From: a virus | Length of the DNA: 64,000 nt | Reading direction: 5' to 3' (one strand) | IMG/VR virus record: IMGVR_UViG_3300002153_000349 | Span: 1 to 64,000 of that record | Shown: piece after piece, positions 8,281-16,760 of the stretch | Position numbering within the stretch: the first letter of the stretch is position 1 | Layout of the letters: the number at the start of each line of letters is the position of its first letter | The notes under the pieces: generated by a model | What the model saw: the letters and a program-made list of their open reading frames with translations, nothing else | Databases searched by the model: none | Told to the model about the DNA's origin: nothing | Translations under genes and position numbers: made by a program

Positions 8281-8557
8281 TACCAGGCAAATGGAACTAG
8301 GTTCCTTAGAAGAAGGCATAGATGACATTGTCGGATTTCACCTAAATATCGTAAAACACATAGAAGACAACATTGACGGAATATCAATGAATGCAAATAT
8401 ATTATGTGTATTAATAGATGAGGAAGGAAATGAGTATGACTCTCTATTAGATGAAGATAGATATATTAAGTCTTTGCAAAAATCTCTAGAATTCTTTAAA
8501 GAAAGAGAAAATTACGAAAAATGTAAACACGTAACAGATTTGATAAACAGAATATAA
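8255..8557 (+). CDS. Small protein with UVR-like C-terminus (100 aa)
   Basis: The start lies inside the end of the thymidylate synthase-like gene (ATG at 8255). The C-terminal 30 residues (SLEFFKERENYEKCKHV and a final helix) match three other small proteins here (29527, 30761 and 31361), all with a hydrophobic-FxExExYEKC pattern. This resembles the UVR helical hairpin of UvrB, McsA and ClpC, and the ClpC-like protein at 5341 carries a related segment. N-terminal residues are acidic and unassigned. An adaptor role with ClpC is a hypothesis only. Confidence 0.7.
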   Translation: MDYPRFRINTRQMELGSLEEGIDDIVGFHLNIVKHIEDNIDGISMNANILCVLIDEEGNEYDSLLDEDRYIKSLQKSLEFFKERENYEKCKHVTDLINRI

Positions 8558-8563
8558 ATCAAC

Positions 8564-9403
8564 ATGAAATACGGACTGACCGGATTTAATAGAGTCGCTA
8601 GAACCACAACAAAATGGTTCTCTCGACTCTTACGAGTATTCGAGAGACAGAAAAGAATTGACTGGGCTAAGTATATTGACGACACCGTTGTTATTCATCT
8701 TGCATACAGAAAGGATAGATTAAAAATAGCAGAAAAGAGAGCATCTTCCCAAAAGCTAAAGGGACGTAAAACATTACTAGATCATTTAAGATTCTTTGAC
8801 GCAATAGAAGGAAAGAAAATTAAATGGTTTTCTAAAAAAATACACATTAACAAATATCCATTTTCATTTCACTGGGAAATAGATCCTTCTCCCGGAATGA
8901 AAAATAAATTAAAAAGAAATAATAAGATATTATGTTCTTCTGCTGAAACTGGAATCGCATTTTCACACTATAGAATTTGGAAAGAAATTGTAGAGAATAA
9001 AACACCAGTCACCCTCATAATGGAAGATGACTTTGAATTTTGTCATAAGTTTCAAGATAAAATAGAAAGCATATTTGAAAAAGAACTTCCTAATGATTGG
9101 GATTTATTGTATCTTTCTAGTTTGCCAAATCAATTTGGATTTACATGGGATCCTCATTCTCAAAATCTATCACGGTTATATAATGGAGTATGGTGGCTAT
9201 CAGGTTACGTATTAACATACGAAGGAGCTAAGAAATTATTAGAAGGTTTGCCTATTATCGGCCCTGTTGATGTATGGATTAATTATCAATTTAAAGATAT
9301 GAAAGTATATATGACTAATCATAATCTAATAACACAAGGTGACGATACCGAATCTGATAATACTTATTCCTATGTTGAAACATTTAAGGATAACTTAATA
9401 TAA
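8564..9403 (+). CDS. Glycosyltransferase family 25
   Basis: The 279-residue protein carries the family 25 pattern: an early strand with IHLAYRKDRL (about residues 44-53), a central AETGIAFSHYRIWKEIV segment, and the metal/donor-binding strand LIMEDDFEF (about residues 151-159). A conserved SGYVLTYEGAKKLL segment and a GPVDVWI segment follow. Family 25 includes bacterial lipooligosaccharide transferases and the animal collagen galactosyltransferases. The second point is relevant because this phage encodes a collagen-like fibre and a lysyl-hydroxylase-like enzyme. Substrate is not proven. The N-terminal 35 residues are basic, with no clear signal. Confidence 0.85.
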   Translation: MKYGLTGFNRVARTTTKWFSRLLRVFERQKRIDWAKYIDDTVVIHLAYRKDRLKIAEKRASSQKLKGRKTLLDHLRFFDAIEGKKIKWFSKKIHINKYPFSFHWEIDPSPGMKNKLKRNNKILCSSAETGIAFSHYRIWKEIVENKTPVTLIMEDDFEFCHKFQDKIESIFEKELPNDWDLLYLSSLPNQFGFTWDPHSQNLSRLYNGVWWLSGYVLTYEGAKKLLEGLPIIGPVDVWINYQFKDMKVYMTNHNLITQGDDTESDNTYSYVETFKDNLI

Positions 9404-9431
9404 TATTAAAATAATACACACAAAGAATTAT

Positions 9432-10100
9432 ATGAATTACGGAAAAGAATTTCAGAAATACGCGATGAGTGATCATAATGTTTCATCATCTAAATTAAAT
9501 TACTATGAAAAGCAGATTGAAAACTCACTAACTCCGTATATTCTAGAAGAAAGAGAGTTAAGAGCTACTCAGATGGATATCTTTTCAAGATTAATGATGG
9601 ACAGATTACTATGGGTCGCAGGACCAGTTAATGATAATATGTCTACTATTGTTCAAGCTCAGCTGATGTTTTTAGATTCAGTAGGAGGAACAGATATTAC
9701 GATGCACATTGACTCACCGGGTGGAAGTGTTAAAAGTGGACTTTCAATGGTAGATGTTATGGATTATATCAAATCAGATATCAAAACGGTAAATACCGGA
9801 ATGGCTGCATCTATGGGTTCTGTTTTATTAGGAGCAGGAACTAAAGGAAAAAGATCTTCACTTAGACATTCTACTACAATGTTACACCAGTCTTCTGGTG
9901 GATTTAATGGTAACATTCAAGATGCTGAAATAGACTGGAAAGAATGGCAAAAAGTAAATAAGGAATTGTTCAATCTTTTAGGAGAATATTGTGGAAAAAC
10001 TGCAGACGAAGTAATGAAAGATGCTACTAGAGATTTCTGGTTAAATGCAAAAGAAGCGAAGGCATACGGTATTATTGACGAAATCATCGGGAAATCCTAA
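9432..10100 (+). CDS. clpP: ClpP-type serine protease
   Basis: The 222-aa protein has the full ClpP catalytic triad: Ser127 in MAASMGS, His152 in MLHQSSGG and Asp201 in TRDFWLN. The substrate-binding DSPGGSV (residues 94-100) is also present. Length is close to the usual ClpP, with about 30 extra residues before the fold. It should assemble into a double-heptamer chamber and needs an AAA+ partner; the ClpC-like protein at 5341 with an IGF tripeptide is the obvious candidate. Many phage ClpP-like proteins are head maturation proteases, but those lack a ClpC partner and look less like cellular ClpP. Confidence 0.9.
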   Translation: MNYGKEFQKYAMSDHNVSSSKLNYYEKQIENSLTPYILEERELRATQMDIFSRLMMDRLLWVAGPVNDNMSTIVQAQLMFLDSVGGTDITMHIDSPGGSVKSGLSMVDVMDYIKSDIKTVNTGMAASMGSVLLGAGTKGKRSSLRHSTTMLHQSSGGFNGNIQDAEIDWKEWQKVNKELFNLLGEYCGKTADEVMKDATRDFWLNAKEAKAYGIIDEIIGKS

Positions 10101-10112
10101 TATATAAATTAT

Positions 10113-10328
10113 ATGAAAATTCATATTTACGTAAAAACACAAGACTTAGACGATCTTAATAAGATATTAAGTGATCCTTTTTTAGAAATAAATGAGGATC
10201 CCGTGACTCGTCAAGAATTTGAATTTTTAAATGCACCAGCAAAGGATTTTACCATGATATCTTTGACCCATGAACAATGGACAAGGCTGCATGACATGGA
10301 CGCACTAATAACAATACTATCATTATGA
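10113..10328 (+). CDS. Hypothetical protein (71 aa)
   Basis: A small acidic protein beginning with a predicted beta strand (MKIHIYVKT) and a helix, then mixed sequence ending in hydrophobic ITILSL. An AATATATAAA element at 10099-10108 precedes the ATG. Its end overlaps the next gene by four bases (ATGA), indicating translational coupling. No family recognised. Confidence 0.65.
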   Translation: MKIHIYVKTQDLDDLNKILSDPFLEINEDPVTRQEFEFLNAPAKDFTMISLTHEQWTRLHDMDALITILSL

Positions 10329-10636
10329 GAAATAGAGAAATAGAAAGAGAATTATTCATAGACCTAATCAACCACCAATTAAAAGACCATGGTGTAACAT
10401 ATGATGATGTTAAAGATAATCCACAATGGTATATGGAATATAAAACTACTCAAGAAAAAGAGAAAAAGTTTATAAAGCATATTACCGAAACGGTAGTTAA
10501 CACACTAGGACTAAGCACTGTGCAAGCTGAAAAGGAAGCTCATTGGTTTATTCTACAATGGGGATTAACAGTTACTCCAACTTCAGAAACTGCTCCTAAA
10601 AAAACTTCTAAAAAGAAGACATCTTCTAAAAAATAA
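10325..10636 (+). CDS. Hypothetical protein (103 aa), lysine-rich tail
   Basis: The first 85 residues are charged and helical (two Glu/Lys-rich helices around a tryptophan pair). The last 17 are a basic Lys/Thr/Ser tail (KKTSKKKTSSKK type) suited to nucleic-acid binding. It overlaps the preceding gene by ATGA. No family recognised. Confidence 0.65.
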   Translation: MRNREIERELFIDLINHQLKDHGVTYDDVKDNPQWYMEYKTTQEKEKKFIKHITETVVNTLGLSTVQAEKEAHWFILQWGLTVTPTSETAPKKTSKKKTSSKK

Positions 10637-10644
10637 AATACTCG

Positions 10645-10671
10645 CATGGAATTGTAGATAAATATTCCATG
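10645..10671 (+). promoter_or_regulatory. 8-bp inverted repeat covering the next start codon
   Basis: CATGGAAT at 10645-10652 is the exact reverse complement of ATTCCATG at 10664-10671, with an 11-base loop. The right arm contains the ATG at 10669. In mRNA the hairpin could hide the start codon; in DNA it could be an operator. Confidence 0.4.
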
Positions 10672-11355
10672 AATGTATTAGATCCAAATTGGCTCACTAT
10701 CGAGCCACACGATTTTGAATTAAAATACTATAAACTCTTAGCAGCTGAGAATACTTTTAGCAAGATTCTCAAAGATGGAGCTTTAATATCTATACTAGAC
10801 GAGGTGGAAGATCATCTACTCGAAATGTATAAGATTAAGCATAGGAAGGAGGAGATAGATGTTAATTTAAGAGTTCTCAAGGGAATTAACCTTGACACAA
10901 TGTCCCTAGAATATGAATATCCAGAAGGAGATAAACATATAGAAGACATGTATAAGCTTTGCGATAAAGCTATAGATATACTAGAAGATATACACAAAAA
11001 TGTAAGGGTAGTATTTAGATTAGTCGAGAGATCTATTAATATTACAGAAATTCCAGATATTAAAAGAACTAAAAAATTAGGATATGCTTTGGTAAAAACA
11101 CCAGAAGATATCATGCAAATATATTCTTTTAAGGTTCCTTCTCTATTAACAGAAAACTGGAAAGATTTAAATTTAAAATATGAAGGAGAAACGGTATATG
11201 ATATACGAGCAATTTCTCTTTTTATTTCAAAGGTAGAGGATGAAAGTTCTGATTATAGATTCTTTAGATGTAGTGTTAATGCAGAATTTGATATGGATGA
11301 AAGAGTTTTACCCGTATTAAAGTTTAAGCTATACAATCACTTAAGAGCACATTAA
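10669..11355 (+). CDS. Hypothetical protein (228 aa), upstream of fibre genes
   Basis: A soluble acidic protein. The first 125 residues are mainly helical (including EEIDVNLRVLKG and KAIDILEDIHKNVRVVFRLVE) and the last 90 look like a beta-rich domain. No motif is recognised. It lies directly before the first fibre-type gene, so a tail or assembly function is plausible. Its start codon is inside an inverted repeat. Confidence 0.65.
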   Translation: MNVLDPNWLTIEPHDFELKYYKLLAAENTFSKILKDGALISILDEVEDHLLEMYKIKHRKEEIDVNLRVLKGINLDTMSLEYEYPEGDKHIEDMYKLCDKAIDILEDIHKNVRVVFRLVERSINITEIPDIKRTKKLGYALVKTPEDIMQIYSFKVPSLLTENWKDLNLKYEGETVYDIRAISLFISKVEDESSDYRFFRCSVNAEFDMDERVLPVLKFKLYNHLRAH

Positions 11356-11392
11356 TCAAGATATATAGTTTATAAAAACAAAATAGTTTAAA

Positions 11393-12619
11393 ATGCCACA
11401 GGTCACATATGAAGATATTATAGGTTACATTGATAACACAATCGATGTTACACAGGGAGATTCACAAGTCTATACTATAAAATTATATAGAGATAGAGTC
11501 GGTGGAAATCTTAATCCATCTCTTTATTCTAGTTTTACTATGAATTTATTAGATGAATCGTCTAACTTAATCGCACAATATGCAATGCCTAGGGTATACG
11601 GTGTCTCAGGTGAATTAAATTTAATTAATACTGACCCAGAAACACAGGCTGTTTTTCAGTTTGAGTTAGCAAAATTACAAACATTAAATCTTCCAGCTGG
11701 AAAAATATATGTAAATATCGTAGTGACTAATGATAGAATTAATCCTACTAAAATATATTCTTTACCTAATCTAGAAATTGGATCAATTTTATTTAATGAA
11801 AATAGACATGATCCTTCCCTATATAAGTCTACTCAAAGAAGTTCAGGAATAGGAGTGTCGGCATCGATGGACCCTTATTATAAAGTTCAACATATAGATG
11901 GCTCGGTTCCTATCGGACAAGGAAATTTATCTTTAGATTCAGGATCTCCTGGAGAAGTAACCAAAATGACATTTATGAATAGTGATTTTGATGGAATTAG
12001 AGTAAGTGTTCTAGAAAACTTCTTAATTAATAGAATAGATAGAGATGGAATCGAAGGTACGATTACATTAATAAACAGAGGCGACACCGCACAGTATTCT
12101 ATATTTAATGTAGTAGACTGGTACAGAGTAAATTGCGGATCTGGAAACTGCGTCGATGATATAGATGATGCAATACAATTAATCGTAGTTCATGAAATGT
12201 CAACTGAAGGACCTGGTGTACATAAAAATAATTGGCTAGTTACGGACGAAGTTTCATTTAAACTAGATGTATATGGTTCTGCACTATCCGCGTCTGATTT
12301 AGGTAAGAAATCTAGCACAACTTTAGATAAAGAATTAATTCCAAATAATACATCTGGAAATGTATCTAGAACTGGAATTATATTATCAGTTACGCCGCAA
12401 GATGGCCAATACATTGATGTAGAAATTAATGGTATCTCTATTTCATTAGGAGACGGAACTAAAAATCTAGATGGTTACTTTTCAACAGATGGAGGAACTA
12501 CTGCTAGAACATTCCAAGATATCCGAGTAGGTGATGAATTAATCTTCAACGCGATAGTTGCAGGATATGAGCTCAGTGATGAAGATAGAGTCTCTTTATT
12601 CTACGAATCTTATTCTTAA
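11393..12619 (+). CDS. Virion fibre-associated protein (408 aa)
   Basis: A beta-rich protein typical of structural phage proteins. Its last 85 residues (from TGIILSVTPQDG, including YFSTDGGTTAR and VAGYELSDED) closely match the C-terminus of the protein at 16761 (YFSRDGGATA, LAGYELAASD), so the two share a C-terminal domain. Residues 230-285 carry two cysteines in NCGSGNC. It heads the fibre cluster 11393-23101. A GATATATAG element lies at 11360-11368. It may be a fibre, an adaptor or a decoration protein; receptor binding is not shown. Confidence 0.7.
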   Translation: MPQVTYEDIIGYIDNTIDVTQGDSQVYTIKLYRDRVGGNLNPSLYSSFTMNLLDESSNLIAQYAMPRVYGVSGELNLINTDPETQAVFQFELAKLQTLNLPAGKIYVNIVVTNDRINPTKIYSLPNLEIGSILFNENRHDPSLYKSTQRSSGIGVSASMDPYYKVQHIDGSVPIGQGNLSLDSGSPGEVTKMTFMNSDFDGIRVSVLENFLINRIDRDGIEGTITLINRGDTAQYSIFNVVDWYRVNCGSGNCVDDIDDAIQLIVVHEMSTEGPGVHKNNWLVTDEVSFKLDVYGSALSASDLGKKSSTTLDKELIPNNTSGNVSRTGIILSVTPQDGQYIDVEINGISISLGDGTKNLDGYFSTDGGTTARTFQDIRVGDELIFNAIVAGYELSDEDRVSLFYESYS

Positions 12620-12644
12620 TAATATATTATCTTAGTATTATAAG

Positions 12645-12672
12645 AAAAACGTAAAAACGTAAAAACGTAAAA
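12645..12672. repeat. Tandem 8-bp repeat AAAAACGT (3.5 copies)
   Basis: Three exact copies of AAAAACGT plus AAAA lie in the 170-base gap between two fibre genes. A short hairpin (CCTACA at 12746-12751 with TGTAGG at 12756-12761) lies further along the same gap. The role is unknown; it may be part of the leader or promoter of the coiled-coil fibre gene. Confidence 0.5.
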
Positions 12673-12789
12673 TTTAATTAATTTTATTAAGATATTATAT
12701 ACTTTTTTACCCCCCACGAATAAACTTATAAATATATAATCCAATCCTACAATAATGTAGGGTGTGCAAAAAATAATTATATAAATAAT

Positions 12790-14559
12790 ATGGCACAAAT
12801 TCGTTCAAAACAAATTTCTGACTTTCTAAGTTCAATCACATGGGCAAATGTTATCGCGTCTGACAATGTAAAAATTGCAAACGTATGGGACATCAAACAA
12901 GGATTTGACACAGTAGATGCATCAGTAAACTCTCTAGAAAACTATATCTCAACTGAGGTATCTTCTTTAGAAATAGTTGATGGTAAACTATCTGCAGAGA
13001 TCGTAACAGAAAAAGAAAGAGTAGATGCAATCTTAGAAGCTTCAACAGCAGACAAAGATTCATTCGCTGAAATCGTTTCTTTAATCAACGCAGTTGATAC
13101 TGAAAATGACAGTGCATTCGCTTCATTTGTACTAAGAACAGATAAATCAATCGATTCATTAGAATTAGTTGATGCTGATCTTCAAGGACAAATCACAAGC
13201 AATGACACTGACATTCTTGGTTTACAAGGTGATGTTACTTCATTAGACACTAGAGTTTTAGGTGTTGAAGGTGACTTAGCTGCTGAAATCACAAGAGCTG
13301 GTAACAGAGAAGATGCTATTGAAGCTGCATTAAATGCAGAGATAGCTACGACTGGCGCTGAGCAATTAGCACAAGACGCTTCTATCAATTCTTTAGAAGC
13401 TGCTGATGTTGCTTTCGGTGAAGATGTTACTTCATTAGACACTAGAGTAACTGGTGTTGAAGGTGACTTAGCTGCTGAAATCGACAGAGCAACAGGAGTA
13501 GAAAACAAGATATCAGAAGCATTAGCTGCTGAGATCGCTGAAACTGCTGCTGAGCAAGCTGTACAAGATGCTTCTATTAATTCATTAGAATCAGCTGATA
13601 CTGCATTTGAAGCTGCTTTAGGTGAAGAAGAAAAAGCAAGAGTTGCTGCTGATGTAGCATTAGGTTCTAGAATCGACGCTAACGATTTAGATAACGCTAA
13701 CTTAACATTATCTGTAAACTCTTTAGAGGTTGTTGATGGTGAATTAGCATCTGACATCGCTACAGAAAAGAGTAGAATCGATGCAATCTTAGCTGCTTCA
13801 ACTGCAGACAAAGATTCATTCGCTGAAATCGTTTCTTTAATCAACTCTGTTGATACTGAAAATGATGATGCTTTTGGTGCATTCGTACTAAGAACTGATG
13901 CTTCAGTTGATTCTTTAGAAGTTGCTTTAGCTGCTGAAATCTCTTCAACTGACGCTGAGCAAATAGCACAAGACAGATCTATCGATTCTTTAGAAGCTGT
14001 TGATAACAATCTAGCGATTGCTATCGAGCAAGAAAAAGAAGATAGAGCTAATGAAGACGCTAAGTTAAAATCACAGATCGACGCAAATGACGCTGACAAC
14101 TTAAGATTAACTGCTTCAGTTAATTCTTTAGAGGTTGTTGACGGTGAATTAGCTGGTGACATCACTTCAATCGACACTAGAGTATTAGGTGTTGAAGGTG
14201 ACTTAGCTGCTGAAATCACAAGAGCTGGTTCTGTTGAAGCTGCTTTATCTGCTGAATTAGCTGCTGAGATATCTACAACTAACGGTGAGGTAAATGTTAT
14301 AAACGCATCTATCGATTCATTAGAAGTAGCTGTTGAACAAGGAGCAACGTATTTAAGACAAACTGCAGTATTCTCTGCAAGTAACTTATTTACTATACCT
14401 ATGCCAGTATTATTTGGTGCTAACGATGATTTATCCGTTTATGTAAATGGTGTATTCGTTGACTTCAGATGTACAGGTCAAGAGGTAGACTTCACTGGTT
14501 TATTAGCTTACAATGTTGACGCTAATGACAAAGTTCAAGTTATGGGTATCAAAGCATAA
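12790..14559 (+). CDS. Coiled-coil tail fibre protein (589 aa)
   Basis: The N-terminus (MAQIRSKQISDFL) resembles that of the fibre at 16761 (KIKQIDGL) and may be the attachment motif. From about residue 30 to 515 the chain is an Ala/Glu/Asp/Ser-rich coiled coil built from repeated units such as SLDTRVLGVEGDLAAEI and DASINSLE. A 65-residue block (about residues 58-125) is repeated almost exactly at about residues 312-378. The last 65 residues form a small beta domain (VYVNGVFVDF, DANDKVQVMG), possibly the tip. It is probably trimeric. A GNRA-loop terminator follows directly, and no chaperone domain is present. Confidence 0.85.
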   Translation: MAQIRSKQISDFLSSITWANVIASDNVKIANVWDIKQGFDTVDASVNSLENYISTEVSSLEIVDGKLSAEIVTEKERVDAILEASTADKDSFAEIVSLINAVDTENDSAFASFVLRTDKSIDSLELVDADLQGQITSNDTDILGLQGDVTSLDTRVLGVEGDLAAEITRAGNREDAIEAALNAEIATTGAEQLAQDASINSLEAADVAFGEDVTSLDTRVTGVEGDLAAEIDRATGVENKISEALAAEIAETAAEQAVQDASINSLESADTAFEAALGEEEKARVAADVALGSRIDANDLDNANLTLSVNSLEVVDGELASDIATEKSRIDAILAASTADKDSFAEIVSLINSVDTENDDAFGAFVLRTDASVDSLEVALAAEISSTDAEQIAQDRSIDSLEAVDNNLAIAIEQEKEDRANEDAKLKSQIDANDADNLRLTASVNSLEVVDGELAGDITSIDTRVLGVEGDLAAEITRAGSVEAALSAELAAEISTTNGEVNVINASIDSLEVAVEQGATYLRQTAVFSASNLFTIPMPVLFGANDDLSVYVNGVFVDFRCTGQEVDFTGLLAYNVDANDKVQVMGIKA

Positions 14560-14604
14560 TTAAAACTTCGGTTTTTTAATTATTAGCTTAATGCTTTACA
14601 AATT

Positions 14605-14635
14605 AAAGGCTCCTCGCAAGAGGAGCCTTTTCTAT
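14605..14635 (+). terminator. Strong rho-independent terminator with GCAA loop
   Basis: An 11-bp perfect stem (AAAGGCTCCTC 14605-14615, GAGGAGCCTTT 14620-14630) is closed by a GCAA tetraloop and followed by T-rich sequence. An AATATATAG element follows within ten bases (14640-14648), suggesting a transcript boundary. Confidence 0.9.
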
Positions 14636-14670
14636 TTAAAATATATAGTAAAACAAGATATAACATAAAT

Positions 14671-15858
14671 ATGAACATTGGAATTACATTAGGATTACAG
14701 CAGGATAATGAATCTCTTTGGATAAATGGAATTAAATTAAATGTATTAAATTTAATTGAAACACTTTCTGCTATTGGAGAACATGAAGTATACGCACTAG
14801 ACACGAGTAATAAAGTTAAAGATATTTCAAAGGTAGAATGGGACACTTCTAAATATCCTATTTATAAATATGCTGATAAAATTAAATCAACAGACATATT
14901 AATATTATTAGGAACTTCATTTAGTACGGAACAAACCATTGCTCTTAGGAATAAAAACCCTAAGATTAAAATTATTAAATACTTTTGCGGTAATAATTAC
15001 ATCATAGATATGGAAAGAGTCTTATTTGATTCTAAAGAATCTGTTAGCAATTGGACACATGGCCATGACGAAGCATGGTTTATTCCCCAACAAGAATATC
15101 AGAATAGATCTTATTATCAAACAATGGGAAGACTTTCTGCAGATAAAGTCAAAGTAGTTCCATTTGTATGGAGTCCTAAGTTTATAAAAGAAGAGAATTC
15201 TAAAAATGTTAAAAACGGTTTAAAGGACGCTTTTTATCAGGGAGGTAAAAATGCAGAAGATATGAATTTATCTTCAATGGAACCTAACATGAATGTAGTT
15301 AAATATTGTATGCCTCTCATTATGATGGTAGAGGAATTATATAGAAAGAAAGGTAAAAAATCATTTAACGAATTTTGGATAGGAAGCGGCAAGAGACTGC
15401 TATCAAGTAAATACTTTATTAGCTCTATTAAAAACCTAGACGTAACTCATTCTGGAAAATTAAAACTATGTTCAAGATATCCAGTAACTAGCTTTCTTTC
15501 TGAAAAAACCGATATAGTATTGTCTCATCAATGGGACAATCCTCTTAACTATGCATACTTGGATGCCCTTTATTTCGGATATCCTTTAGTCCATAATGCA
15601 ACAATGATTAAAGATGCTGGATATTATTATAAGGGATTTGACACAGTGTCAGCCTCAGAGATGCTAGCGAATGTATTAAATCACCATGACGAATTAAAGG
15701 AAGATTACAATACTAAAAGTGCAAAGGTGCTTTCGAGATATCTAACAACAAATCCAAATATCGTAGATACATATAAGAAACTAATAGAGAATATTTTTGA
15801 ACCGGGAAAACACGCTCTATCCGATGAATATGACTGGTCAACAAACCTATATAAATAA
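14671..15858 (+). CDS. DUF2827-type glycosyltransferase
   Basis: The 395-aa protein matches the DUF2827 pattern (GT-B-like): a start with ITLGLQQDNESLWINGI and NVLNLIETL, then ILILLGTS, a YFCGNNYI segment, the DEAWFIPQQ segment, VPFVWSPKF, and a late SHQWDNPLNYAYLDALYFGYPLVHN segment typical of sugar-nucleotide binding. It lies between two fibre genes and is followed after 11 bases by another glycosyltransferase. Its likely job is glycosylation of a virion component, perhaps the collagen-like fibre. The sugar is unknown. Confidence 0.7.
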   Translation: MNIGITLGLQQDNESLWINGIKLNVLNLIETLSAIGEHEVYALDTSNKVKDISKVEWDTSKYPIYKYADKIKSTDILILLGTSFSTEQTIALRNKNPKIKIIKYFCGNNYIIDMERVLFDSKESVSNWTHGHDEAWFIPQQEYQNRSYYQTMGRLSADKVKVVPFVWSPKFIKEENSKNVKNGLKDAFYQGGKNAEDMNLSSMEPNMNVVKYCMPLIMMVEELYRKKGKKSFNEFWIGSGKRLLSSKYFISSIKNLDVTHSGKLKLCSRYPVTSFLSEKTDIVLSHQWDNPLNYAYLDALYFGYPLVHNATMIKDAGYYYKGFDTVSASEMLANVLNHHDELKEDYNTKSAKVLSRYLTTNPNIVDTYKKLIENIFEPGKHALSDEYDWSTNLYK

Positions 15859-15869
15859 AACAAATAACA

Positions 15870-16640
15870 ATGGAATTAAAAGAAATAATCGAAGCGGCCG
15901 CAAAGCCAAAAATTAGTATCATAATGCAATCCTATCTTGGTAATTATCCAGGATCTAGGAAAGATTCACATTCTAAATTTTTAAGAGCAGTTCAAAGTTT
16001 TCAAAATCAATTATATAAAAACTGTGAATTAATAATAGTAGCAGACGATTGCATGGAAACAAAGGCATTATATGATGTTCACTTTAAGGGTGAAAATAAT
16101 ATGAGATTAATATATGTTTCTAGAAAGAAAAACGAGATGAGTACATATATGGAAAATGAAGAAGGCCATAAATACTATAGAGGGTTTCCTCGTAGAGTAG
16201 GTGTAGGAGCTGCAGTCGGCGACTTGATTACATATATGGATTCAGATGATATGTTACTAGAGGAACACACATTACACTTGATGATAGAATTTAATAAGAA
16301 TCCTCAAGCTAATTGGTGGATTAACAGATCATGGTATGATAATGAAGTTATGAAATTCAAAGATGATAAGACATTTGAAGATTCTCCAGAATATGGAGAA
16401 GAACTCCCAGATGTTGAAGGTAAATGGAACATATCTAGAATAAAGGAAGGATTAGTAGTAATGAGTCCCTGGTTATTTATGCATAGGCCTTCTCCATCAG
16501 TTAAATGGAGAGATACATGGGGTAATGTAAGCGAAGATTCAGATTTCAATACAAGATTTAGAGAAAAACACAAAGGAGGAGCTGTGATGAACAGGCCAAC
16601 ATACGTAAGGTGTCACTTCGCGAATAAATGGGATATCTAG
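15870..16640 (+). CDS. Glycosyltransferase family 2 (256 aa)
   Basis: A GT-A fold enzyme: an opening strand ISIIMQSYLGN (about residues 14-24), the ELIIVADD strand, and a metal-binding MDSDD near residue 122. A late acceptor-side segment (SPWLFMHRPSPSVKWRDT) follows. Length is normal for a single-domain GT2. It sits 11 bases after the DUF2827 gene and about 120 bases before a fibre gene, implying a role in fibre modification. Substrate is not shown. Confidence 0.85.
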   Translation: MELKEIIEAAAKPKISIIMQSYLGNYPGSRKDSHSKFLRAVQSFQNQLYKNCELIIVADDCMETKALYDVHFKGENNMRLIYVSRKKNEMSTYMENEEGHKYYRGFPRRVGVGAAVGDLITYMDSDDMLLEEHTLHLMIEFNKNPQANWWINRSWYDNEVMKFKDDKTFEDSPEYGEELPDVEGKWNISRIKEGLVVMSPWLFMHRPSPSVKWRDTWGNVSEDSDFNTRFREKHKGGAVMNRPTYVRCHFANKWDI

Positions 16641-16760
16641 TCCCTAAAAATAATATCTTATACTGCTATTTTTGTCACTATCTTGCGACAAATTCTAATA
16701 TATAAGATTGAGTGGATTAAATTCCACATTTAAAATAAATTAAAAAAAATGTAACTATTC

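Noticed and set aside
9432-10100. ClpP-fold protein as the head maturation protease
   Set aside because: The full cellular-type triad and a partner ClpC in the same cluster fit a ClpP protease better, and no head genes are nearby; kept only as an alternative.
12746-12761. Hairpin CCTACA-ATAA-TGTAGG as a terminator
   Set aside because: Short 6-bp stem with no T-run after it on the + strand; mentioned with the neighbouring repeat but not called.
12616-12798. 60-codon minus-strand frame between two fibre genes
   Set aside because: AT-rich, aromatic-rich, overlaps tandem repeats and the start of a real gene; not credible.
13182-14219. 345-codon minus-strand frame opposite the coiled-coil fibre
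   Set aside because: Shadow of the repetitive Ala/Glu/Ser codons of the real gene; every other gene in the window is on the + strand.
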